64,000 nt of DNA from Epiperipatus broadwayi (Eukaryota; Onychophora; Udeonychophora; Euonychophora; Peripatidae). The stretch's first letter is position 1. Each line of letters begins with the position of its first letter. Under the pieces are notes generated by a model that was not told the origin of the DNA, made no database searches, and was given only the letters and a program-made list of their open reading frames with translations. Below, piece after piece: positions 33,003 to 49,377 of the stretch. The position numbers were made by a program, and so were the translations under genes. Where the stretch lies: contig JAQFVV010006473.1 in assembly GCA_028023455.1 (NCBI GenBank), positions 124,001 through 188,000 on the forward strand, read 5' to 3'.

Positions 33003-33061
33003 ATCCAATATCCCCAGACTACTTTCTGGCTTGTGGCCTTCAACAGTTAGGAGCCTTGGAT
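33003..33061 (-). ncRNA. Hammerhead-like motif, damaged copy
   Basis: It has the same architecture as the motif at 33105-33163 but the core reads CTGTTGA instead of CTGATGA and the residue after GAAA is changed. It is expected to be inactive. Confidence 0.35.
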
Positions 33062-33104
33062 CTGAGAGCACTGCATCTCTAAGATCTAAGTGCAGTGCTC
33101 TTAG

Positions 33105-33163
33105 ATCCAAGGCTCCTCACTGATGAAAGCCACAAGCCAGAAACTAGTCTGGGGATATTGGAT
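33105..33163 (+). ncRNA. Hammerhead ribozyme-like motif
   Basis: CTGATGA lies at 33120-33126, GAAA at 33140-33143 and GTC ends at the predicted cleavage base C33149. Distal stem I is ATCCAA (33105-33110) with TTGGAT (33158-33163); proximal stem I is TCCTCA with TGGGGA. Stem II is shorter than in copy 1 because one G is A here. All core residues are present. Confidence 0.6.
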
Positions 33164-33265
33164 GAGTATGCACTAGATGGGGATTTTATGCACAAGTCTT
33201 CTGGCATCCATTGATTGCTCTGGTTTACACTGAGTGGCAATATGTATATAGAGAGTTTTGCCTGT

Positions 33266-33281
33266 TATTCAACTTATTGTT
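33266..33281. repeat. Target-site duplication, right copy
   Basis: Exact copy of 32834-32849. Confidence 0.9.
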
Positions 33282-36140
<2,859 letters not shown>

Positions 36141-36215
36141 AATATACTTCCATAAAAGAACACTGAAGGAGAGGCTATCACTTATCAATAAAAACTTAAT
36201 TGGTTTTATATTTTT

Positions 36216-36313
36216 GTTTTACTTTTTAGTAAAAATAATTAAATACTTATTTATTAAACAATTTGTTTTACTGTTTAGTAAAAATAATAAAATACTTATT
36301 TATTGAACAATTG
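36216..36313. repeat. 49-bp tandem duplication
   Basis: Two units (36216-36264 and 36265-36313) differ at a few positions. Confidence 0.85.
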
Positions 36314-37901
<1,588 letters not shown>

Positions 37902-38116
37902 CCTAATGTGCAATACAACTAACTTTATTTACATACAAATTCTATTCTAATTTAATCAATAATTTTGCTATGATCTATGAAGGGAATTTCTAAAGTAAAT
38001 TTCTCCAATAAAGGGCATGTTATTAAAGTGAAATAATCTGTGCATATTGACAAATATATATATATATATAATTTTTTATTTACATATACAGTTTTATACA
38101 TATGGACATTTCAGGT

Positions 38117-38876
38117 GCATAATAGCCTAAGCTATCAACATTAGAATCGTCAATATTTTTGTCAAGGCAACTTCTATGAATAAAAGTTGAAAATCTACCT
38201 TCATAATGTAGACAAGAAAGTTAACATTTTGACTGTAACATATTAAAATTTTTAAATCCAAAGAAGTTGAAGTAAACTTTATTAAACAGGTAAATATATC
38301 CTATTCTAAAAGCAGACTAATTAATAATAATTTTTTAATATTTTTCAATCCAGTAAACTTAATTATTATTTAAATAATAAATTTGATTTTCAATAAATCT
38401 AAGTAATTTAAAATGTAAATCACACGATAATAGTTCCTGTTTATTAACATCAGGAATCCTCAGTTTACTGCAGAGGCAATCTTAATAAATACACGGTGAG
38501 AATTCACCTTTACTCTGGTCTAAAATAATATAGACAAGAGAATTAATACTGTGACTATAACTGATTGAGATTTTTAAATACAAAACAGTTTAAAAAACTT
38601 ATTAAACAAGTGAATGTAATCTGTTTTAAAAGCAGCCTAATAAATGTTATTTTATTAATTTGCTTTCAAACAGGTTATATTTATTGTCTAATGGGTTTTA
38701 TTTAAAATTCTTTCAATTTAAAAATCTCAATTAGTTACAGTTAAAGTATTAATTGTCTTATCTATATTAATATTTTAGATCAGAGCAAAAGGTGGATTTC
38801 CAGTTTTTATGTACATGAAATGCTTTGACAAAAGATTGAAGATCTCTGGTATTGATAAGTTTGGGCTATTATTATG
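38117..38876. mobile_element. Foldback element with long inverted arms
   Basis: The outer arms at about 38117-38335 and 38690-38876 are imperfect inverted copies that begin with a CATAATAGCC-like end. A third copy of the arm's inner part, in the same orientation as the left arm, lies between them at about 38490-38655. No coding region is visible. It is consistent with a non-autonomous foldback or MITE-type element; no convincing target duplication was found. Confidence 0.65.
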
Positions 38877-39050
38877 AGATTTAATGTTTGAACTATCTAC
38901 TTTTAGAAATAATCACATTTATAAATATATACTATGGAAAAATTCAGGTGTACTTAAGGATGAGAATGACATAGCATTTTTTTTATTTACAGAAAAACAA
39001 AAACTAACAATTAAAAATGCATTTATACTTTATAATCACAAAACACATGG

Positions 39051-39407
39051 ATGAAATAATATTTTATATAGCACTATGTTTATAAACAGTAATAATAATC
39101 AGCTATTAAGCTAATGCACATGCACTTTGAAGATTTAAATTATAAATGAATGCTCTCAATTCCAAAATAAAGTCGTTTTGAAAAGATAGAATGAATCCAT
39201 CTATCTTTTCTTACCCATAAATGAATATTCTCAATTCCAAACACAAGATGGATGGTTTCATTCTATCTTTTCAAAAAGACTTTATCTTGTGTTTGGAATT
39301 GAGAGTATTCATTTATAATTTAAACCTTCAAAGTGCATTTGCATTACCTTAATAGCTGATTATTATTACTGTTTATAAACATAGCACTATATAAAATATT
39401 ATTTCAT
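39051..39407. mobile_element. Foldback element with arms of about 150-180 bp
   Basis: The left arm from 39051 (ATGAAATAATATTTTATATA) is mirrored by the right arm ending at 39407. The centre is rearranged and contains a partial extra copy of the arm tip. It has no ORF. The arm tip (CAAACACAAGATAAAGTC...) recurs at 39515-39655 and 50764-50870, so it belongs to a dispersed family. Confidence 0.7.
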
Positions 39408-39514
39408 AGTATATGTTTAATTTAAAATAAGAATAACATATCATAAATTGTAAAGATTTTTGCAAGCATTATTTATTCAAGTATAGTAAAAGTAATTTAA
39501 CATGATTATTTAAT

Positions 39515-39655
39515 ATTTCACACTATCATTTCCAAATGCTTAAGATTTGCACATACCTAAATGTTTGGGTAAGAAAAAATAGATGGATTCATTCTATCTT
39601 TTCAAAAAGACTTTATCTTGTGTTTGGAATTGAGAGTATTCATTTATAATTTAAA
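39515..39655 (+). repeat. Partial copy of the 39051 foldback family
   Basis: It shares about 95 bp with the right arm of the element at 39051-39407 and about 140 bp (inverted) with the interior of the element at 50686-50906, which links the two elements. Confidence 0.7.
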
Positions 39656-40786
39656 ACTTATGGATATAGTTTGATTTAGCTATTGTTAAAATGATTTCTG
39701 AAAAAAAAAAACATTAAAAAAACATGGTTTACTGTATAATAAGATGCTTAATGTATCAAAGAGACATAAGCTTTCAAATAAATAAACAATCAACTTTTAA
39801 AAAATTATTTAATAGAAAATTGTTATAATTTGATAACCATGAGTATAATGTTATTGTATTGAAAGTACACTAGGTTGTATTAAAATAAATGTTAAATTTA
39901 TACATTCTGTTATTTTATATTATATATAATAGTAAAAATTTAATATATTATATATATAAATAATTTTAATATCATAATAATTACATTTATTTTTTTTTAA
40001 AAATAATAGATATTTGTAGTTCTTTTATTTTTGTTTTATATCAAGTTTGATTTTAATTTTATAAACAACAAATCAAAAGTATAAAGATCTGAAAAATCAT
40101 CATTTACATTTTAATATAAATTAAAAATTATTTTAAGGATTCGTTTTGTAAAAATTTTATGTATCAGTGCAAAATATGACTTTTTAAGAACTAAAGGACT
40201 TCCACAATCAGTATGTTGTGACTTTTGAAAGCTCTTATTTTCATTCATGCTTTATAATTTATCTTAAAGTTTGGCACAATTTCCAGTTTACCATCTTTTT
40301 TTATTGATTTTTTTATTTAATAAAATAAATATTGTTTAGTAACAAAAATAAACAATAAGAGAAATAAAAAATAATCTGAAATAACAGAAAAAAATGATGC
40401 CTATATGTACAGAAGTACTTGCAATAAAAAGTGCACACTTATAAACATTCTTTCAGGAGAATTACTCATAATAGCAATGTTTCCATGACTTTACTTAAAT
40501 CCAGAACCAAATATATAAAATGAAATAACATTTTATTTTAAAAAAGTATATATTTTTTTATAAAAAAAAGTTGTATTAGTTTTATGATTCAGCAATGATT
40601 AACACAAAAAAATAATAATTAAAGAAACAAAAGATAAAAGAAAAAGTAACATGATTTATGTAGAACATAATTCAAGAACAAAATAAATTATAACAGAAAA
40701 ATAAAACATGCAGGATAATAAATAAAGATTTAACTGCAAATATAATTAGAATTAAATAGCAAGAAAAATCTTAAAAAATTAAGCTT
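39656..40786. other. Unassigned A+T-rich DNA
   Basis: Nothing recognisable is present. Confidence 0.5.
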
Positions 40787-41791
40787 ATAAAATTTTTGGT
40801 AATAGTACATATACTGCACCCCACCACTTGATGGCATGGTTTTTTTCCCAATGCACATCGATATACCATTTTAGTGGCATAACTTATGGCTAATACTACA
40901 GCAGTTTTGTTGTAGCCATAACAGGCCACCTGATGATGATGTATTCTATTCTTACATAATGAAATATCATGCCTATTGTCTTGCAACCGTATTCCTCAAG
41001 TGAACAAAATTGACCTCTCACTACAGTATGATTTCATGGTTATAGTATTTTAAGTTTGCAAGTCTTAAAATATGCATTCCAAATAATTATGATAAAGCAT
41101 ACTTGAAGTAGTAATACATAGTAAGAATCTTCAGCCCATTACACACACTTCCCTACAATTTGTATCTGCACACAACTCCAAAAGATTAAGGTGAAAAGTA
41201 GAGTTGGGCCGAGTTCACATGAAAATTTACATTTTTGCATGAAAAGATTCAAGAACAATAAAGAAGGAAGCAAATGGAAATATAATGGCTGAGGTTGTGA
41301 GGCCTTTTGAAAATCATAAGGTTTGTTTTGTTAGACTACTGCATCTTTTGGATAATACTTTGGATCATCAAAACCATTGTTCCCCCTGTTCTGCAATTTC
41401 CAGTGCTATGCGCTGACATAGCTCCCTCCCTGACCATACATTATTTCACAAATTGTTGTTTAAAGTCAATGTGTTTTGTACAATTGGCTAAACCATCTTT
41501 CCTCCTCCCTGCACATTGATGCACTTGCTGATGTCATCTTTCACAAGTCATTGTCCAAAAAAACTTGTTTGTTTTCAATCAAAAATAAATACAGTAATTA
41601 ATTTAAACATGTCTTGTTTTTTTAATCTCAAAATAATACATGAAATCAGACAATAAAAACAAAAAATATCATAGTACTTTTATGTATAGAAACCAATAGC
41701 CCATGAACCAGTATATTAATGTGCATTGGGCAAAAAATCATGCCATCAAGTGGTGGGGTGTAGTATATGTACTATTACCAATTTTTTATAT
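40787..41791. mobile_element. Candidate DNA transposon or MITE with 70-bp TIRs
   Basis: Inverted terminal repeats lie at about 40787-40857 and 41720-41791, sharing TTGGTAATAGTACATATACT and CCCCACCACTTGATGGCATG with few differences. The interior of about 860 bp is less A+T-rich and contains only short ORFs (40771-40986 minus, 41307-41519 plus) with no recognisable transposase. It is probably a non-autonomous derivative. Superfamily and target duplication are unresolved because the flanks are A+T-rich. Confidence 0.65.
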
Positions 41792-42750
41792 GGTATTATA
41801 TATATAAACCAAGATAAATATATATAATAAATTAAATTACATTTTAACTTTCAAAACATTAAATAAATAAATTATAAAAGCATACTTTCACCTACTTTGC
41901 AATAATGCTATTCAACTTCATACAATCTTAAAATGAACATATTAACTATCATAATGCATTATTTTATGTTATCCCATTCACCCCAAACTGAATACAAAAT
42001 TGACATTATATTTAAGTTTATAGTCATTAAACATAGATACTACTTTATAATTGTTTTTTAAATTGTACCATGCTATTATATATATGTTAAAACGAAGATT
42101 TAAAATATGTATATTATATATATATATAGTGCTGCTCATATAAACAGTATAAAATGGATGAAGTATCTGTGTATATATTTCTTACCACCACACAGTCAAG
42201 AATATCAACTTCCAAATTGTAAATTGATGCATAATATATTATATGTGCATACATTATTTTTGTTTCATTTTATTTTATTTTAATAAATGTAAATGTCCTA
42301 CATTTATAATTTCATATCATTTTTTGTTTTTTTCTGTAAAAAGTTGTTTATATGTTGAAACATGTTATAAAGGAAATAAAAATATATAAAATAAGTAAAA
42401 AGTAATTGTAAATGTTCCAATGTATCTGTACTTAAGTCAGGTGGCCATTGTTTTACCAAATATAAAAATACACTAATATATTAATGGCCATCCTACTTTG
42501 TACTTTTATTTTTACAAACAAAAGAGTTCAAAGAATTTGGAAGCCGAGGCAGAGATAGAAAAATCTTGTTTATTTGTTCTATAGCTATGTTTAATTTTAA
42601 TCCATAGCAAAATAATTTTTCTTTGTATTTAAATTTGAAACTGAGGTTATCAGTATAGTGGTCTGTGTCACCCAGATAAAATTAAATTAAAAGTAATATA
42701 TAAAATCAATTAAAGATAACATTCTTTAAAAGTAAACTATGTGAATTATT
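41792..42750. other. Unassigned A+T-rich DNA
   Basis: A weak inverted pair of about 20 bp (GGCCATT at its tips) lies at about 42429-42507. I see nothing else. Confidence 0.5.
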
Positions 42751-42835
42751 TTTGGATCAATTAGTAACCAAGATAAAAGCTGGGGGTAATGATTCGAAGG
42801 GAGGTAACCAAATTGACTATGTAATGAAGGTGATA
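42751..42835 (+). pseudogene. Possible LINE endonuclease scrap
   Basis: A short plus-strand segment reads 'LVTKIKAGGNDSKGGNQIDYVM', resembling the 'LIT..SGGN.S.IDY' block that precedes the SDH motif in some LINE endonucleases. No neighbouring domains are preserved, so this is tentative. Confidence 0.25.
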
Positions 42836-43039
42836 TATATACTGTTAACCAGGTGCATGACAACAGTGGTTAGTTATATTAAGAGTTCTTGCAGTCATAT
42901 TTTTTCAAGTTCTCTCAGATATATTTTCTCCAGTCTTCTGAGGTATAGCCAGAGAGATTCTCAGAGTGAGCTAAGTTCTTTTTTATATAAGGTCATCTAG
43001 TTTTATATTTTAATCACTGCAAATGTTTCATGATTCCAA

Positions 43040-43560
43040 ATTAATGAAGAGGTTACTTGCACAGAATACTACAGCTATGGAGTACTGATCTAATAATTGA
43101 ATGGTGATAACTACATTCTGTTTGGAGGAGATTGGGATTGCCAAAATCTTGTGGTGCTAACAAGCTCCTATCACTTCCAGTTATATACCTCATATCCAGG
43201 CTGCAATCTAGAAGACATGAACTGTTAAGAAAAAGCATAGAGCTGATTCTCTACTGAATTCATTTCTAATAAAGTAAATAGCAGGGTTCATCTGATTTAC
43301 ACAGCATTAAGAAACTCAAGATGAAGACCATTTCTACATCAACCAGCGAGGTAATGATGGGAAAGAAGCCCACTTCAGTGCACATGTCCAGCTCCATCCA
43401 AGCCATCGAAATGTAGCCACCCAGGTCCAGCAGACATTGATGATGAAGATCACCAAATTAACAGAGTGAAAGAAAGAAGTCATTGCCACCCTAATAAACA
43501 GATGTGTATAGCACATTCAGAGACCCCACGTCTGGATAAAGTCTCAAGACACCGGAGAAT
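43040..43560 (-). other. G+C-richer island of unknown origin
   Basis: This patch is clearly less A+T-rich than its surroundings. On the minus strand one frame gives a hydrophobic segment followed, after stops, by 'CVNQMNPAIYFIRNEFSRES', reminiscent of the NPxxY end of a GPCR seventh helix. The frames do not join cleanly. It may be a decayed receptor gene fragment or an unrelated old repeat. Confidence 0.3.
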
Positions 43561-44523
43561 AAATTTGTTTTAATCTTTTGATATTATTTTCTGAAATCCT
43601 ATTTATATGTTTATGTTATATATCCATAACATGATTAAAATATAATTATGCCAGAGATCTAATTTATATTTCGGTAGTGCTTGTATATTAAGTCATTTAT
43701 CCTCTAAGTGCAGGATTCTTTAAATTAGTCATTCTTCCACATTTAGTTTAAAAATGTGTTTAAGTGTATGATAATATACAATTTTAAAACACTATTAAAC
43801 TGTGAAATGAATGCAGAAATGAGTATACATGTATGACCGAATATTTAATGATCTCATATTACTTTTTATATTGCTTAATATATATGTGTGGGTATAGAAC
43901 TCAGACCACTTCATCCAAACATTTTAATGAATTAAAAAAAACCGATTAAATATCTTATTTTCTTTTACTTGTGCAATTAGTGGTGGGTTAATGGGGTTTA
44001 AGAAATGTTAATTGACATGTGTAATAAATATTTTATAACTTATTTTATTTTGAGTATTATATTTATTTTCTGTCATTTCCTAATATAAAGTAAATATATT
44101 TCCGAGAGCGGCTTTAAAATTTCTTTTTATATAACCTGAGATAAGAGGGCTGAACATAGCATAATGGAATACGACTTTATCGGGCCTTAGAAAGTTGGTA
44201 TATGTTATGTAATGGGTTGGGGGTTGTATATCTTTCCAGTCAGGGATTTTCTCTGTCTGGGAGTGGTGCGTAAAGACGTGAATTATTCACAGTCTTTCAA
44301 AGGTATATCATAAATTAACCTTTTGATGTCCGTTGGCATGGTAACAAAATAATCAATCATATTTCAATATATTGCCTTGATTTATAATGTATTAATATAA
44401 ATTAAATTATAAAATGCATATTTCTATTAAAATTATTATTGAGATCTCACCCTCAAGTGGTACAATCATGTCATGCTTGATATATACGCCTAAAAGTTAG
44501 AACAGGATAGAGGTGTGCCCAAT

Positions 44524-44558
<35 letters not shown>

Positions 44559-45634
44559 CAGTTATATTCGAAAAAATAATCAAGCAGACTAGGGTGGTCT
44601 GCAACTTATATACATGGATAAAATTTGAGAGGAAATTATAATAATCAGACATCTGCTTGATTACAGACATTTCATAGTATTCTATTAATCATAAGCTATC
44701 ATCCAGTCTAAAAATTTCCCAGACTAATCTTTGCCAATGTAATGGAAGTTTCTGCTACTTATGTAAAAGAACTTTAGGCAAATAAGACATTATTTGAAGT
44801 ATTACAATATTGACAGAATATTTATCACCAGTCAAAAAATAAATATAGTTGAATCCAATTTCTTTCAAAAGACAAAAGATATTTGGAATTTTTTGTGAAC
44901 TTTGAAAAAATGATATGTGCTCAAATAATATATTCACATTTTATTTACACAAAAATCCTGTCCAGATGTGATTATTTAGTATCAAAAGACAGTTAAAGAC
45001 ATTATCAAAATTCTTAAATGAGTAAACTGCATTAATAAATATGATGATATAATTACATATCTTTCATTTGGAAAAAAATCGTGAAGTACATTCAACAAAA
45101 ATATTTTATGATTTGATAAGCTTGTCAGAAATGCACTGTAAAGTTAAAAGATTTAATTTGTAATAATATTTTGAAGCATATTAGTGAATATATTCCATAT
45201 GCATTTCTTACAGTTTATTTGTTTTTATTTCATTAAGGATTATAATGTGAATATATCTTAATGGTATGTGTGTAACACATGCATGATATCACATTAATAC
45301 ATTGAACATCGTATATACATTGAACATTGTATACATGACTGAACAATTGATTATTCAAAATCAAACAGGTTAGAGTCAAGCCATATAAATAAAAAAGTAA
45401 AATTACTATTTCTGAATGAATGGTCAGTATTTCAAATCTTTATTTTACCTGAAGAAAGATGGTAGTTTCCATGAATTACATACAGAATGAAAAGCAATGG
45501 TCTGAAAGTATTTGTCTCAGTCAATAATTCACAATTTGATAACAAGTTAGGAAAATATATGCTATAAATCTAAAAGATTTTACTGGTCTATTGTTTGATT
45601 TATGACATAAACACAGACTCACACACACACAAAT
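43561..45634. other. Unassigned A+T-rich DNA
   Basis: The stretch contains a TA run at about 44527-44552. No gene is supported. Confidence 0.5.
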
Positions 45635-46055
45635 TGAATTATACAGTGCTGAAAATTATATAATAGACAGAATAATAAACCTGTGAGCATGAGATAAACT
45701 ATTGCAATGCTTTGTAGTATTAAAGTCAATTATACTTATAAACAAAGTATAAGTCCACCATTATTTATTTTCCAAGAATTTATATGAGTCATAGAATAGA
45801 TATAGATAATTGTTGTAATGGACCATTTGAATCGGTTTAAATTTAAATTTACAAGGCAAGGTTACTTTTTGCTTACTTTAATGAGCTTGCAAAAACATTT
45901 AATATCAAATATGTAACAGCAGAATATTACAGTGCTGATAAATATGTAATGCTCAAAATGATAAACCTTTGAGTACTGATTAAACTAATATAATACCTGT
46001 TAATGTCAAAGTTAATCACATTTACAAATAAAAAGTGAATTTGGTGATTATATGT
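45635..46055. repeat. Degenerate direct repeat, period about 295 bp
   Basis: A segment of about 125 bp at 45635-45760 (ACAGTGCTGA...AATAAACCT...GTCAATTA) recurs in diverged form at 45930-46055. It is probably an old tandem duplication or two copies of one repeat. Confidence 0.6.
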
Positions 46056-46208
46056 TGGACTATTCCCATCATCTAATATTACTTGTTAAATATCTTTAGA
46101 AAAATTCAAACTTTGTTTAAAATTTTTAAATACATTTATCTGTTAATAATAGCACACATGTTAATATATAAGAAAATGACTCAATTGATATTATTCTTTT
46201 TTCATTTT

Positions 46209-46325
46209 CAGGTGTTGCTGTGTGACTAGTGACAGTTCTAACATGGGAATTGAATCTGGATATTTAGATTCATGAATATAGAATTTTAAGTGACATTCTA
46301 ACCAACTAGATTATTTAGTCAAAGA
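46209..46325 (-). repeat. tRNA-like SINE head
   Basis: The minus strand has a good box A (TAATCTAGTTGGTTAGAATG) and a box B (GATTCAATTCCCA), separated by a longer interval than in a tRNA. It is therefore more likely a tRNA-derived SINE than a tRNA gene. The 3' body is not recognisable. Confidence 0.5.
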
Positions 46326-46516
46326 CAACAACCAGTAGAAATTTTATATACTTATCTATGAAAGTATTCTTTTAATCCACTTTTCAATATTTTATAGCAA
46401 TTATAGATTAGAATAATGCTAATTACAAGAATGAACGTCAAATCAGCAGAATTGTTGTATCAAGTTTATTGCAATTGGCTTATAACATCTTAACTACTGT
46501 CTTTCAAAGAGTTTCA

Positions 46517-46556
46517 CACACGCACACACACACACACAATATATATATATATATAT
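46517..46556. repeat. (CA)n(TA)n microsatellite
   Basis: A short CA run is followed by TA. Confidence 0.95.
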
Positions 46557-46587
46557 AAAGTAAAATATCAGTTATAGAATAATTATT

Positions 46588-47345
46588 ATAACTAAATTGT
46601 AATAAAATAATGAATTATACTGTGATAATATATTTTATAAATAACTATAATAAACAATAAAAGTACTTTCAGTTAATTTCTTAACCTTCTTCAACTGGAA
46701 ACCATTTAATTCAAATTTAACAGTAGTAAACATCATCTCGTCAAATCCTAAGATTCATGAATTTTAATGTTAGCACATTGTTTATTAATTAATGTTTTCC
46801 TGTTTCTATCTATCAAAATTGCCTCCTTAATTTGACTTTTATTATGGTTTTTCTCTTCATAAAGAAACTTAATATTTTCTATATCACAATTGAAAGTAAA
46901 CTCACGTGTTTTTTCATGATAAAAAAACAGATGCTATTATTAAATCATTATTACTCTTATATTTTATTTGTTTATATAATTATGGATATTGTTTTACTTT
47001 TTTAAAAGGCTACACATTGAGTCATCTGTATATGAAACCTTGCATTTACATAAAATTTAATATGCAATATTACTTTTTCATTTAAAAAGTATAATATTTT
47101 AAAAAATATTTACTAATCTATTAAAATTAAGTGGAACATAAAATGAAAAAAATATATAAATCTTTATATATATATATTTAAAATAAAATAACTTGATCAT
47201 TTGAACTTTCTGCTTCTTTAAAATAGTATATTTCTTTTAAATTGATATAAAGTGTAATAAATTTGTTTAATATTATGATCAATTTCAGTTAACTTTTTTG
47301 TACATATTTCAATATTTTGTAATTTACCACTTTCATATTATCATA
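46588..47345. repeat. Long inverted repeat, left arm
   Basis: This 760-bp stretch is repeated in inverse orientation at 48613-49377, with scattered substitutions and small indels over its whole length. Conserved blocks include GTTAGCACATTGT, TACTTTCAGTTAAT and TTGTTTAATATTAT. I see no coding capacity in the arms. They may be the ends of a large foldback transposon. Confidence 0.75.
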
Positions 47346-47409
47346 ATTACTCATTAAAAACATCTAAAACTTAGCATCTTATATGCATAGTTCATACTTT
47401 TCATTTACA

Positions 47410-47750
47410 GTGTATATAACTTCTTTCTTACAATGGTTTGATTACTAATTTATGACTTAATGAACTATCATCTCTTGTAACATATAGATCAAGATATTTA
47501 ATAGCTTTATTCTGTTTTATTTCAACAACACATTTAAAACAATTTAACTTAATGCATACTTAAAACAAATTATATTTTCTTCACATCCATAAACAAAAAC
47601 ATTTTGTATTTTGTAAATTTTATTACCATTTAAATTGAAATGGACTGTTGAAAAAGAACAGATTTGTAAGAGGTTATATACATTGTAAATTAAAAAATTC
47701 AAATTATGCATAAGATGGCAAATCTTAGATCTTTTATTTTGCAATGAAAA
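47410..47750 (-). pseudogene. Possible reverse transcriptase scrap
   Basis: A minus-strand segment reads 'VVEIKQNKAIKYLDLYVTRD', similar to the conserved '..n.I.FLD..i.r' block that follows the catalytic motif in Penelope-like reverse transcriptases. The upstream peptide (47544-47744) is compatible with, but not diagnostic of, the same protein. It sits in the loop of the large inverted repeat. Confidence 0.3.
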
Positions 47751-48009
47751 TTATGAGGAGGGGAGGTAACAATAACCAGAATTGTTCACTTATATGTTTG
47801 TCTATTGTCACACATACTTCTGTTGATACATAACTCTTACAGGGACTCATGCATCTGTATAACATATGACATTACTGTGTTAAATTGTGGAGTGATATAG
47901 CACATTTTTTTGTAAAGTTTGCATATTTATTGATTTTTGTTATAATGGCTGAAAAGTTGAAATAATGTGAAATCCTCGTTTTTTAAAAAATAAATGGCAG
48001 AAAAAACAG

Positions 48010-48612
48010 TTGTAATGCTTGAAAAAGATTACAAGACAACTGTTCTGGAAAACACAAGTTTATCTCCCACCAAAAAACATGGCAATTGAAATTCAATGTC
48101 AAGACAATGCTGTTATTTTTTCACCACAAACAGTTTTCTTTTAAAAATTAGTTGATAATGGTCAGACATTTTACCTACAAGTTCTGAAATAGTTGTGTGA
48201 TGCAGCAAAATGTAAACTTCCTGTTTTATGGCAAAGTGAGAAGGGCAAGCCTCACCATGACAATGACTCTGCATTCAGTCTTGAGTATGAAACAATTTTA
48301 AATTGAATATTGCATGATTTAACCCAGCGTATCTATCAGACACATTCACTTGATCTCTAACCATGTGACTTCTTTTTATTTTATTGAATGAAAAAATGCC
48401 TTATTTTTTTTTGCAGATTTAGAAGTGGTGAATGAAAAATCAATGCCGGCATCAAAAACCCCTTTGTAAGTGTTTCCAGACAACTTCAAAGAGTGAAAAA
48501 CATATTTAGACTAATGTATTGTATTAAATAGACAGTACTTTAAAAAAGATTAAATTTAACAAAGACCAATTTTTTCTTATAAAATTTCAAGTACTTTTAG
48601 GTACCTCTTGTA
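48010..48612 (+). pseudogene. mariner-type transposase fossil, C-terminal half
   Basis: Plus-strand translation with stops reads 'NGQTFYLQVLK.LCDAAKCKLPVLWQS', then 'HHDNDSAF', then 'THSLDL.PCDFFLF', the hallmark of mariner transposases. The Asp of HHDN (48259-48261) and the Asp of PCDFF (48367-48369) are 35 residues apart in frame, close to the mariner D34D spacing. The end 'KYF.VPLV' is also typical. The N-terminal half with the DNA-binding helices is not recognisable. In-frame stops show it is dead. It ends where the right arm of the large inverted repeat begins. Confidence 0.75.
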
Positions 48613-49377
48613 TATTGTTATGAAAGCACTAAATCATAAAATATTGAAATATTTACAAAAGAGTTGTTTGAAGTTGATTATAATATTAAACAAATATAAT
48701 GTACTTTATAATAATTTAAAAAAATCTATTACTTTAAAGGAACATAAAGTTAATAGTATAAATTGGATATCTATTTGATATGTTTCAAATGCTTAAGCTA
48801 AATTTGTTTAAAAATATATTTATAGATTTATATATGAATATTTCATTTGTGTTTCACTTAATGTTAATAGATAAATAAATAAATAACAATATTATACCAT
48901 TTAAATTGTGTGTCAAATTTGATGTGAGAGGCTTCATACATAAATGAATTAAGGCATATTCTTGAAACAGAGTTAAAAAGCATCAATTGATATATAAATA
49001 TATAAAAATTAGAGTAATATTGATTTGAAAATGGCATCTGTTTTCTTTGAGCATGGAAAATTATGACTTTACTTTGAATTTTGATCTAGAAAGTACTAAA
49101 ATTCTTCATAAGATGAAAAACAATAACAAAAGAACTATCAAAGTTGCAATTTTGATAAATAGAAATAGGATACTTTTAATTAATAGACAATGTGCTAACG
49201 ATAAAATTTACCAATCTTGAGATATGACACAATCATGTTTACTTTTGATAAATTTGAATTTAAATAGTTTTCAGTTGAAGAAAGTTAAATTAACTGAAAG
49301 TACATCTATGACTTATTATAATTATTTATAAAATATATTATTATCATTATAATTCATTATTTTTATTACAGTTATAT
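48613..49377. repeat. Long inverted repeat, right arm
   Basis: Inverse partner of 46588-47345. The arm begins immediately after the mariner fossil, so the mariner end coincides with the inner border of the arm. Confidence 0.75.

Larger units (their letters stand above)
32850..33265. mobile_element. Hammerhead-bearing foldback retroelement, copy 2
   Basis: This 416-bp element is made of two inverted arms of about 180 bp (about 92% matching by eye) meeting near 33080, plus a left-end extension of about 45 bp not mirrored on the right. The left end (ATTAAACATCACATGATCAC) is homologous to the left end of the element at 7399, and the right end stops at the same place (GAGAGTTTTGCCTGTT). The exact 16-bp target duplication fixes both boundaries. 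It has no ORF. The arms contain one intact and one damaged hammerhead-like motif. It is the simplest form of the family: one unit facing its inverse. A transcript would form a hairpin nearly 200 bp long. Confidence 0.85.
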
